DNA of 5,577 nt, taken from assembly GCA_028571885.1 (NCBI GenBank), contig JAPVVU010000217.1, positions 1-5,577 of the forward strand, written 5' to 3'. The notes under the pieces were generated by a model that was not told where the DNA came from, searched no databases, and saw nothing but the letters and a program-made list of their open reading frames with translations. A program made the position numbers and the translations under genes. The DNA comes from Gammaproteobacteria bacterium. GTDB taxonomy: Bacteria > Pseudomonadota > Gammaproteobacteria > GRL18. Below are positions 1 to 5,577 of this stretch, piece by piece; position 1 is the stretch's first letter; each line of letters begins with the position of its first letter.

Positions 1-68
1 GCTAACCATACCATCCAATCATCCATTTTTAGCACCACATTTCGAACGCCCCACCATTCTTTTCAAAT

Positions 69-92
69 GTCTGCTCTGGTGGTCAAGCAGAC
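69..92. repeat. Stem-loop with perfect 7-bp arms upstream of the DUF938 gene
   Basis: GTCTGCT at 69-75 is the exact reverse complement of AGCAGAC at 86-92, with a 10-base loop between them. Neither strand has a run of T after the stem, so it is not a standard intrinsic terminator. It could end transcription of a gene left of the window or act in the leader region. The rest of 1-166 shows no gene: the only frame open from the left edge (1-96) encodes 31 unrecognisable residues. Confidence 0.3.
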
Positions 93-102
93 TTAAAAGT
101 AC

Positions 103-130
103 GCGACAATGTGAAGAAACAGTTTATGAT
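103..130 (+). promoter_or_regulatory. Weak candidate sigma70 promoter for the DUF938 methyltransferase gene
   Basis: GCGACA at 103-108 (4 of 6 matches to the -35 consensus) lies 16 bases before TATGAT at 125-130 (5 of 6 to the -10 consensus). Transcription would start near 137, about 30 bases before the ATG. The surrounding DNA is AT-rich and offers other -10-like words (TATATT, TATTAT), so the exact element is uncertain. Confidence 0.3.
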
Positions 131-166
131 ATGCTATATTATTATAAAAAGTGATGAAATAAATTT

Positions 167-775
167 ATGAAACCATTTTCTGAATCCTGTGAACAGAATA
201 AAGATGTTATTCTGAAAGTCATCAAACCAATACTCACCTCACGTCACAGCCTGCTTGAGATTGGCAGCGGTACCGGACAGCATGCCATTTATTTTGCTCA
301 GGCAATGCCGCATCTGAAATGGCATACAAGTGATCGTGTTGAGGCTTTAAGTGGTATCCAGATGTGGCTGGATGAATTTTGTTCAGATGGGAAATTACAA
401 AACATTCGATCACCTATTGTCCTTGATGTGTCACAAACAAACTGGCCTGAGCTTAAAGTTGATGCTATCTTTACCGCTAACACCTTACATATTATGCATT
501 GGAATGATGTGCAGAAGCTTTTTGAACAGGCTCCAAAACTTCTCGTTAGTGATGGTGTTATCTTGATCTATGGCCCCTTTAACTATCAGGGGCAATATAC
601 CAGTGACAGTAATGAAAGCTTTGATGGCTGGTTAAAAGCTCGTGACTCAAAAAGCGGCATCAGAGATTTTTCAGACTTAGAAGTGCTGGCAGCAAAAAAT
701 GGGCTGAAATTTCTGGCTGATTATGAAATGCCTGCTAATAATCGCATTTTGTGTTGGCAGAAAATGATCAATTAG
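167..775 (+). CDS. DUF938 family SAM-dependent methyltransferase-like protein
   Basis: The 202-residue product is a complete single-domain class I methyltransferase fold protein of the DUF938 family, whose human relative is METTL26. The SAM-binding glycine motif EIGSGTGQH is at residues 31-39, followed by an acidic strand end near SDR (55-57). The conserved FTANTLHIMHW segment is at 102-112. The family hallmark GPFNYQG (136-142), with the nearby SDSNESFDGWLKARD stretch (146-160) and SGIRDF (163-168), is intact, as is MPANNRILCW at the C-terminus (188-197). The length is normal for the family and there is no signal peptide or membrane segment, so it should be cytoplasmic. The substrate is unknown for the family. 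The ATG at 167 puts the expected NKDVIL region right after the N-terminus, but the Shine-Dalgarno sequence is poor. The gene lies 132 bases before the reductase gene in the same direction. Family assignment is firm; the reaction is not known. Confidence 0.88.
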   Translation: MKPFSESCEQNKDVILKVIKPILTSRHSLLEIGSGTGQHAIYFAQAMPHLKWHTSDRVEALSGIQMWLDEFCSDGKLQNIRSPIVLDVSQTNWPELKVDAIFTANTLHIMHWNDVQKLFEQAPKLLVSDGVILIYGPFNYQGQYTSDSNESFDGWLKARDSKSGIRDFSDLEVLAAKNGLKFLADYEMPANNRILCWQKMIN

Positions 776-794
776 GGAAAAAGATTTTTTACCC
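775..794 (+). other. AT-rich hairpin overlapping the DUF938 stop codon
   Basis: GGG (775-777) can pair with CCC (792-794), and AAAAA (778-782) with TTTTT (786-790), leaving a bulged A at 791 and a 3-base loop. The stem begins at the last base of the TAG stop. It lacks a GC-rich core and a trailing T-run, so it is at best a weak terminator or an mRNA 3' end stabiliser. No stronger terminator is visible between this gene and the next. Confidence 0.25.
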
Positions 795-821
795 CTGTTT
801 TAGAGACTCCTGTTTTAGAGA
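794..821. repeat. Perfect 13-bp direct repeat, 15-bp period
   Basis: CCTGTTTTAGAGA occurs at 794-806 and again at 809-821, separated by two bases. It lies about 90-110 bases upstream of the reductase start, just before an AT-rich stretch (TTATTATGATG, 833-843) that could hold its promoter. It may be a regulator binding site or a simple slippage duplication. Confidence 0.5.
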
Positions 822-896
822 AAGTAACTTCGTTATTATGATGTTTATTTTATCATGAGAAATAGGCCTTTTTTAAGACAAAAATTTCATACTAAA

Positions 897-905
897 AAGG
901 AAAGG
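897..905 (+). promoter_or_regulatory. Ribosome binding site of the alkene reductase gene
   Basis: The purine run AAGGAAAGG contains two AGG-type cores placed 2-7 bases before the ATG at 908. It is the clearest Shine-Dalgarno sequence in the window and fixes the start of this gene. Confidence 0.6.
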
Positions 906-907
906 TT

Positions 908-1978
908 ATGAATGCACTCTTTAATCCGCTGAAACTTGGCTCGCAAACTTTATCAAATCGTATCCTCATGGCTCCTTTGACTCGTTGCCGGGCAGAAAAT
1001 AACCATGTGCCGGGACATTTAATGGCAAAATATTATGCTCAACGAGCGAGTGCCGGGCTAATAATCGCTGAAGCAACCATGATTATGGAAGGAAACTCAG
1101 CTTTTTACAGTGAGCCGGGTATGTATTCAGAAGCACAAATCAAAGGTTGGCAAGAGGTTACCAATGCAGTTCACGCTGCCGGTGGAAAGATTTTCCTGCA
1201 ACTCTGGCATGGCGGCAGAGCCTGTCATCCTGCGTTTAATAATGGTGCACAGCCGGTTGCTCCCAGCCCGATTGCTATTGATGGTCATGTACATACTCCC
1301 GATGGTGATCTGCCTTATGTTGTGCCTCGTGAACTTAGTGATGATGAAATACCGGATATTATTGAAGGTTTTAAAACAGCTGCTGAAAATGCCATGTCGG
1401 CTGGTTTTGACGGGGTAGAAGTGCATGGGGCTAACGGTTATTTACTGGATGAATTTTTACGTGACGGCTCAAATAAACGTCAGGGTAATTATGGCGGTTC
1501 CCTTGAAAATCGAGCCAGACTTTTGCTTGAGGTACTGGAAGCTGTGTGCAAAGTGTGCGGCAGTGACAGAGTGGGTCTGCGTATATCGCCATTGAACAGT
1601 TATAATAGTATGGTGGATAGTGATCCGCCTGGTTTATCCAACTGGTTAGCTAAGAAAATGAATAAATACAATTTGGCCTATTTGCATGTGATGCGAGCTG
1701 ATTTTCTACAACAGCAAAGTGCCGATATTCTAAGCCCTTTTCGTCGTCACTTTCATGGAGTACTTATTGCCAATATGGGATTTAGTGCTGAAGAAGCCAA
1801 TAGCGGTATTGAAGAAGATAAATTTGATGCTGTTGCTTTTGGAACGGCTTTTCTGGCAAATCCGGATTTGCCAGAACGATTCAAAGCCAATACAAGACTC
1901 AATGAAGCTGATCCCGATACCTTTTATTCTCCCGGTCCTGAAGGTTATATAGACTATCCCACTGTTGAAATGAGTTAG
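908..1978 (+). CDS. Old yellow enzyme family alkene reductase (NemA-like, FMN-dependent)
   Basis: The product (356 aa) is a complete single-domain TIM-barrel flavoprotein. By family it takes hydride from NAD(P)H onto FMN and reduces activated C=C bonds (maleimides, enones) or nitro compounds. Visible family residues are PLTR with Thr25 near the flavin, QLWHGGR with Gln98, and the substrate-binding pair His173/Asn176 in VEVHGANGYLLDEF. Tyr178 is the likely proton donor, followed by the NYGGSLENRARLLLEV block (194-209) and Arg225 in GLRISP. The C-terminal FG..FLANPDLPERF (311-325) and EGYIDYP (345-351) are also typical. His/Asn resembles yeast OYE1 rather than the His/His of PETN reductase and E. 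coli NemA. The usual phosphate-binding Arg after FG is Thr313 here. The protein is cytoplasmic, with no signal peptide. No TetR-type nemR gene or gloA lies beside it. The exact physiological substrate is unknown. Confidence 0.93.
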   Translation: MNALFNPLKLGSQTLSNRILMAPLTRCRAENNHVPGHLMAKYYAQRASAGLIIAEATMIMEGNSAFYSEPGMYSEAQIKGWQEVTNAVHAAGGKIFLQLWHGGRACHPAFNNGAQPVAPSPIAIDGHVHTPDGDLPYVVPRELSDDEIPDIIEGFKTAAENAMSAGFDGVEVHGANGYLLDEFLRDGSNKRQGNYGGSLENRARLLLEVLEAVCKVCGSDRVGLRISPLNSYNSMVDSDPPGLSNWLAKKMNKYNLAYLHVMRADFLQQQSADILSPFRRHFHGVLIANMGFSAEEANSGIEEDKFDAVAFGTAFLANPDLPERFKANTRLNEADPDTFYSPGPEGYIDYPTVEMS

Positions 1979-2008
1979 CTATAAACCGACTAAATAGAAT
2001 CAGGTTAT

Positions 2009-2103
2009 AACAAATTATTTGCCTATTGGGAGACTTGCTTGCGGGAATTGCCGCATCACTTTGTTGTATAGGCCCACTGGTTTTACTGTTATTACTTTTG
2101 TGA
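2009..2103 (+). pseudogene. Remnant of a MerT-type mercuric ion transporter (N-terminal fragment)
   Basis: In the frame starting at 2026 the DNA reads LGDLLAGIAASLCCIGPLV followed by leucines, then TGA TGA at 2101-2106. This matches the first membrane helix of MerT-family inner-membrane mercury transporters, including the Cys-Cys pair (codons 2062-2067) and the Gly-Pro after it, which in MerT bind and pass on Hg(II). The residues NKLFA, expected just upstream, appear in another frame at 2009-2023; one missing base near 2024-2025 would join the two. No ATG or Shine-Dalgarno sequence is present in either frame, and nothing after 2106 resembles the remaining two helices. I infer a decayed, truncated copy rather than a working gene. 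The call rests on a short but distinctive motif. Confidence 0.55.
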
Positions 2104-2174
2104 TGATCCAAAAACTTAGGATAGAATGATTAGTTTTATCAAATTTAGAAGGTTTATCACCTGTCCGAACAACC

Positions 2175-4850
2175 TTACTCATTTTTTGAAGAGACTTTTT
2201 TCTTTAGCTGGTAAATTAGATCCAAAGCTTCTCGGGGAGAAAGATTATCAGGGTCAATATTTTCTATAGCGGTCAGTAGTTCATTGTTCTCTTGTGCTGC
2301 TTCAACCTGCTTGTCTGTGTCAGGGGTTATTTCTTTAGCTGAATTATTATCACCTGCTGAAAATGTTTCTTCCAATGACGATAATTTTGTTTTAGCCACT
2401 TCAATCACTTCTTTGGGTACACCGGCTAAAGCCGCTACCTGAATGCCATAGCTTTGTGAGGCACAACCATCTTGTACCTTATGGAGAAAGACAATTTTAT
2501 CACCGTGCTCAATGGCATCAAGATGGACATTGACTATTTGCGCAAAAGAGTCAGGTAAGTGAGTCAGCTCAAAATAATGGGTGGCAAATAAAGTGAAAGC
2601 CTGACTTTTTCCGGCAAGATAATGAGCGGAAGCATAAGCAAGTGACAAGCCGTCATAAGTGCTGGTGCCGCGACCTATTTCATCCATTAAGACCAGGCTT
2701 TCTTTGGTGGCATTGTGCAAAATATTTGCTGTTTCTGTCATCTCAACCATAAAGGTTGAGCGCCCGCCCGCCAGATCATCTGATGCCCCAATACGAGTAA
2801 AAATACGATCCACGGGACCAAAAACAGCTGCCTGAGCAGGGACATAGCTGCCGATATGAGCCATCAGAGTGAGCAGCGCCGCCTGACGCATATAGGTTGA
2901 TTTACCCCCCATATTAGGACCGGTAATTAATAACATTCGTCGCGCATCATTGAGCAGCATATCATTGGCAACAAAGGGATCATCCTGAATTTTTTCTACT
3001 ACAGGATGACGTCCCTGGGTGATTGACAAGCAAGGTTCGGGGCTTAATTGCGGCTGACACCATTGCAGAGTAAATGCCCGTTCTGCAAAATTTGTCAGGA
3101 CATCCAGTTCACATATGGCCTGTGCGCTGAGTTGTAACGCTCTGAGCTGAGGTGCGAGCAGCTCAAAAAGTTCTTCATAGAGTGCTTTTTCTTTTGCCAG
3201 CGCTTTTTCATTGGCACTGAGTACTTTTTCTTCAAACGCTTTTAATTCAGGCGTGATGTAACGTTCGTTTGTTTTCAGCGTTTGTTTGCGTTGATAGTTA
3301 TCCGGGACATTCTCAGACTGGGCACGGCTGACCTCAATAAAATAACCATGTACACGATTATAATTAACCTTTAGAGTCGGGATGCCGCTGCGTTGTTTTT
3401 CTCTTATTTCCAAATCAATTAAAAATTGATTGGCATTTTTTTGAATATTACGCAGTTCATCCAACTCTCGATTATAACCTGCAGCAATGACACCGCCATC
3501 ACGAATAAGTACCGGCGGATTCTCAATAACAGCATGCTTGAGCAAATCATGCTGCTCAGGAAAGACGGCAATCTGTTGGGCAAGTTGCTTAATTAACGGG
3601 TCAGTAGTTGCGACTAGTTCACTTTGTAATAAAGGTAAAACCGCAAGGGAAATTCTTAATCGTTCAAAATCTCTGGGCCGGGCAGTTTTTAAAGCAATGC
3701 GGGTAAGAACACGTTCAATATCACCAATTTGTTTTAGCAGAGGCTGAATTTCTTCATATTGGTTATCTGTTTGTAAATGTGCAATGCACTGATAACGTTT
3801 ATTGAGCAGAACCTGATCACGTAAGGGACGGTTCAGCCAGCGTCCCAATAAACGACTGCCCATGGCAGTTGCTGTTTGATCCATAACGGCCATGAGCGTG
3901 TGATCTTTGTTGCCGCTCAAAGCACAATCAATTTCCAGGTTGCGTCGGCTGATGGTGTCTAGAATAACCGCTGTATCATGCTGCTCTGGTTTAAGACTGT
4001 GTATATGCGGCAGGGCAGTGCGTTGAGTATTCTGAACATATTGTAATAGGCAGCCTGCAGCCCTTAGTGCATTTTTATAGTCATCACAACCAAAGCCTTT
4101 TAAATCCTGAGTGGCAAATTGCTGATTCAGGCATTGTCTTGCAGACTGTTCATCAAACCACCAGGGAGGCTGTTCAGCAAATGCAGTTTGTTTGCCTAAC
4201 TGACGCTGTAGAATTTCTTTGACTGCCGTATCTTCTTCTAATAATAACTCAGAAGGTCTGTGCCGTTCTAATTCAGATTGTAAAGCCTCCAGGCTATTGA
4301 GTTCTGAAACTGTGAATTGACCACTGGTTAAATCAAGAATCGCAAGCCCAAAAGCTCTGGCGTTTTGCTGCTCACTGATGTCCTGATTCTGAGCGTTATT
4401 ATGCGCTTTTTCAACAGCATGATTAATAAAGATGGAGGCCAGTAAATTGTCTTTTCTATCTTCAAGCAGGTTGTCTTCGGTAATGGTGCCTGGAGTAATT
4501 ATGCGCACGACTTTTCTTTCGACTGGGCCCTTAGAGGTTGCGGGATCACCAATTTGTTCACAAATGGCAACGGACTGATTAAGTTTCACCAGTTTAATTA
4601 AATAGTTATCAACGGCATGGTAGGGCAGACCCGCCATAGGGATTGGTTCACCATTTGATCGTCCCCGAGCCGTTAAAGAAAGATCCAGTAATTGAGAGGC
4701 ACGTTTAGCATCATCAAAAAAAAGCTCGTAAAAATCTCCCATTCGGTAAAACACCAGCATATTGGGGAACTCAGACTTAATTTTTAAATACTGCTGCATC
4801 ATTGGCGTATGCTGTTGAATATCGTATGATTTAGTGTTTTGGGAGGTCAT
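2175..4850 (-). CDS. mutS: DNA mismatch repair protein MutS
   Basis: Complete 891-aa MutS, the ATPase that recognises base mismatches and small loops and then recruits MutL. It aligns by eye with E. coli MutS throughout. The mismatch-reading motif is DFYELF, with the wedge Phe40 and Glu42. The N-terminal domain continues through GEPIPMAGLPYHAV and CEQIGDPATSKGPVERKVVRI. The connector and lever/clamp regions follow, with NYNRVHGYFIEVSR at 496-509. The ATPase has Walker A GPNMGGKS (644-651, Lys650), signature DDLAGGRSTF (691-700), Walker B LVLMDEIGRGTS (719-730, Asp723/Glu724) and switch His758 in ATHYFELT. The C-terminal helix block DPDNLSPREALDLIYQLKKK is intact. It is about 38 residues longer than the E. 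coli protein, mostly through a polar insert near 144-165 and a longer linker near 828-860. The ATG at 4848-4850 gives the normal short lead before HTPMMQQYL, but the Shine-Dalgarno sequence is weak. It is convergent with the reductase gene and has no obvious terminator. Confidence 0.98.
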   Translation of the reverse strand: MTSQNTKSYDIQQHTPMMQQYLKIKSEFPNMLVFYRMGDFYELFFDDAKRASQLLDLSLTARGRSNGEPIPMAGLPYHAVDNYLIKLVKLNQSVAICEQIGDPATSKGPVERKVVRIITPGTITEDNLLEDRKDNLLASIFINHAVEKAHNNAQNQDISEQQNARAFGLAILDLTSGQFTVSELNSLEALQSELERHRPSELLLEEDTAVKEILQRQLGKQTAFAEQPPWWFDEQSARQCLNQQFATQDLKGFGCDDYKNALRAAGCLLQYVQNTQRTALPHIHSLKPEQHDTAVILDTISRRNLEIDCALSGNKDHTLMAVMDQTATAMGSRLLGRWLNRPLRDQVLLNKRYQCIAHLQTDNQYEEIQPLLKQIGDIERVLTRIALKTARPRDFERLRISLAVLPLLQSELVATTDPLIKQLAQQIAVFPEQHDLLKHAVIENPPVLIRDGGVIAAGYNRELDELRNIQKNANQFLIDLEIREKQRSGIPTLKVNYNRVHGYFIEVSRAQSENVPDNYQRKQTLKTNERYITPELKAFEEKVLSANEKALAKEKALYEELFELLAPQLRALQLSAQAICELDVLTNFAERAFTLQWCQPQLSPEPCLSITQGRHPVVEKIQDDPFVANDMLLNDARRMLLITGPNMGGKSTYMRQAALLTLMAHIGSYVPAQAAVFGPVDRIFTRIGASDDLAGGRSTFMVEMTETANILHNATKESLVLMDEIGRGTSTYDGLSLAYASAHYLAGKSQAFTLFATHYFELTHLPDSFAQIVNVHLDAIEHGDKIVFLHKVQDGCASQSYGIQVAALAGVPKEVIEVAKTKLSSLEETFSAGDNNSAKEITPDTDKQVEAAQENNELLTAIENIDPDNLSPREALDLIYQLKKKVSSKNE

Positions 4851-4889
4851 AAGTCAATAGTTAACTCTTGAAAGCCGAATAAAATATTT

Positions 4890-4908
4890 CTTATTATATG
4901 ATAATAAG
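4890..4908. promoter_or_regulatory. Perfect 19-bp palindrome at the likely mutS promoter
   Basis: CTTATTAT (4890-4897) and ATAATAAG (4901-4908) are exact reverse complements separated by ATG. On the minus strand the site contains TATAAT (4898 to 4893), a consensus -10 box about 43 bases upstream of the mutS ATG. A possible -35 is TTGGCT (4919 to 4914, 4 of 6), though the 15-base spacing is short. A dimeric regulator bound here would block the promoter. The palindrome is seen directly; its role as an operator is inferred. Confidence 0.45.
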
Positions 4909-5001
4909 CTTCAAGCCAAAAGCAGCATATCAACAATAAAGCACTTGAAAAATCATTTAAATCATAAGCTGAGAATGCTTACTATCAGACAGGACAACGC
5001 T

Positions 5002-5053
5002 GGTAGTGGAAAAAACATAATAGGGTAGTGGAAAAAAGATAGTGAAAAAAAAA
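5002..5053 (+). repeat. Three direct repeats of GGTAGTGGAAAAAA-like units
   Basis: GGTAGTGGAAAAAA occurs identically at 5002-5015 and 5024-5037, and a shorter variant GATAGTG followed by nine A occurs at 5038-5053. The TAGTG cores start at 5004, 5026 and 5040. The first two are 22 bp apart, close to two helical turns. The third occupies the -35 position of the following promoter. This arrangement suits binding sites for an activator, and the A-tracts could also bend the DNA. Confidence 0.55.
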
Positions 5054-5059
5054 TCAAAG

Positions 5060-5075
5060 TGTATAATCATATACA
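5060..5075 (+). promoter_or_regulatory. Promoter -10 box inside an inverted repeat, small-gene promoter
   Basis: A perfect TATAAT lies at 5062-5067, about 44 bases before the ATG of the downstream gene. It is embedded in the inverted repeat TGTATA (5060-5065) / TATACA (5070-5075) with a 4-base spacer. No good -35 hexamer exists 16-18 bases upstream; that position carries the third A-tract repeat instead. The combination suggests a promoter needing an activator at the repeats and possibly repressed at the inverted repeat. Confidence 0.5.
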
Positions 5076-5110
5076 TCTAAATTATTTTTATTCAACTGCT
5101 GGATTGCACT

Positions 5111-5488
5111 ATGCCCAATCAAATAATCTGGGAAAATAAAGGGGTTCTGTCTCGTTATAGTGGCTTGTTCAGTCCAGAAGCCCACATTGAAGGGCTTGGC
5201 AAACTTTTTGGTGATCCCAGGATAGATGGTATACGTTACATGATTGGTGATTATTCTGAGGTTAATGGCGATCTTCTAAATGAAGAGAGTATTGAATATC
5301 CTCTGGCAATGACTACTGGGGCAGCTTCTTATTTAAAAAATATAAAAGTCGCATTAGTGGCAACAGATAAAAAAATCATAGAACTATGCAGACACTTCAT
5401 CGAACTTTCAAATCAAGTCAATCCTACCTGGGAAACCCGATTGTTTGAAGACATCATGGCCGCAAGAGACTGGATTTCTTCCAGTTAA
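5111..5488 (+). CDS. Uncharacterised 125-aa protein, possible STAS/SpoIIAA-like fold
   Basis: I do not recognise a named family with certainty. The protein is soluble, acidic-looking and without signal peptide or membrane segments. The layout is an N-terminal strand pair (IIWENKGVLSRYSG, 5-18), a helix, then DPRIDGIRYMIGDYSEV (35-51). A buried strand and turn follow at IKVALVATDKKIIEL (78-92), and the C-terminus is ETRLFEDIMAARDWI (108-122). That order, with a strand ending in Asp and a C-terminal 'RLF.D...A..W' element, recalls small bacterial alpha/beta proteins of the STAS/SpoIIAA-like kind, often annotated only as hypothetical. The fold is inference and no catalytic motif is visible. The ATG at 5111 is preceded by a weak CTGGA sequence. 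The gene stands alone, divergent from mutS, behind a strong -10 box with direct repeats, so its expression is probably regulated. Coding character is good; function is unknown. Confidence 0.75.
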   Translation: MPNQIIWENKGVLSRYSGLFSPEAHIEGLGKLFGDPRIDGIRYMIGDYSEVNGDLLNEESIEYPLAMTTGAASYLKNIKVALVATDKKIIELCRHFIELSNQVNPTWETRLFEDIMAARDWISSS

Positions 5489-5532
5489 GGATTTTAGAGC
5501 CGGAAAATGCAGTAATTTTAGGCAGGGAGAGG

Positions 5533-5577
5533 GTGCTGCAAATAACTATAGAGCAGAAACTAAAAAGACTCGTAAAA
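5533..5577 (+). CDS. Possible start of a further gene, cut by the window edge
   Basis: After a purine-rich AGGGAGAGG (5524-5532), the frame from GTG at 5533 reads VLQITIEQKLKRLVK to the end of the window. The purine run sits very close to this GTG, so the start could also be slightly downstream (CTG 5536), and there is no ATG. The residues resemble the first helix of a small cytoplasmic protein such as the N-terminus of BolA-type proteins, but 15 codons are too few to identify it. Confidence 0.2.
   Translation, partial: MLQITIEQKLKRLVK

Noticed and set aside
1..40. Integron attC-like site because the window opens with GCTAAC and contains TTAGC at 30-34
   Set aside because: The bases do not fit the RYYYAAC / GTTRRRY core pair and there is no second stem pair, cassette gene or integrase.
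36..60. tRNA 3' half on the minus strand because of a GTTCGAAA-like T-loop
   Set aside because: The bases on either side of the loop do not form a 5-bp T-stem, and no anticodon arm or acceptor stem is present.
1..96. 3' end of a gene entering from the left edge in frame 1
   Set aside because: The 31 codons up to the TAA at 94-96 show no recognisable motif and are rich in Ser, Thr and His; a chance open frame is as likely.
1899..2111. 70-codon minus-strand reading frame across the reductase 3' end and the intergenic gap
   Set aside because: It overlaps the reductase gene antisense, has no family resemblance, and its middle is simply the complement of the merT-like segment.
2140..2155. Terminator for mutS or the reductase at AGGTTTATCACCT
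   Set aside because: The stem is only 4 bp (AGGT/ACCT) and no T-run follows on either strand.
4890..4908. Fur box at the mutS palindrome
   Set aside because: Position-by-position comparison with the 19-bp Fur consensus gives only about five matches; only the length and AT-richness agree.
5060..5075. LexA (SOS) box resembling CTGT-N8-ACAG over the -10 upstream of the small gene
   Set aside because: The half-sites TGT and ACA are 10 bases apart rather than 8, and the flanking C and G are missing, so it does not fit the gammaproteobacterial LexA consensus.

Overview
The window looks like chromosomal DNA from a moderately AT-rich gammaproteobacterium. The main evidence is the MutS protein, which can be followed along its whole length against Escherichia coli MutS. 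The old yellow enzyme belongs to the NemA type, and the first gene is a DUF938 methyltransferase common in proteobacteria. I cannot name a genus. There is no phage, transposase, CRISPR array, tRNA or rRNA, and no gene-free stretch is longer than about 260 bases.

Layout. Positions 1-166 are non-coding, with a 7-bp stem-loop and a weak candidate promoter. At 167-775 (+) is a DUF938 SAM-dependent methyltransferase. A 132-base gap follows, holding an AT-rich hairpin and a perfect 13-bp tandem repeat. At 908-1978 (+) is an FMN-dependent alkene reductase of the old yellow enzyme family with a good ribosome binding site. Between it and the convergent mutS gene, positions about 2009-2103 hold what looks like the broken start of a MerT-type mercuric transporter: a recognisable first membrane segment with its Cys-Cys pair, then two stop codons. 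At 2175-4850 (-) is full-length mutS.

The 260-base divergent region 4851-5110 is the most structured non-coding part. It holds a perfect 19-bp palindrome over the likely mutS -10 box. It also holds three direct repeats of a TAGTGGAAAAAA-like element leading into a consensus TATAAT box, which itself sits in a TGTATA/TATACA inverted repeat. This box serves a small gene at 5111-5488 (+) encoding an uncharacterised 125-aa alpha/beta protein. The last 45 bases may open another reading frame that runs off the window.

The genes do not form one pathway. The methyltransferase and reductase are co-oriented but probably transcribed separately. mutS is alone in its orientation, as is common, and shares only a control region with the small gene. 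I see no convincing new multi-gene system. The best leads are the merT remnant, the repeat-and-palindrome control region, and the unnamed small protein.
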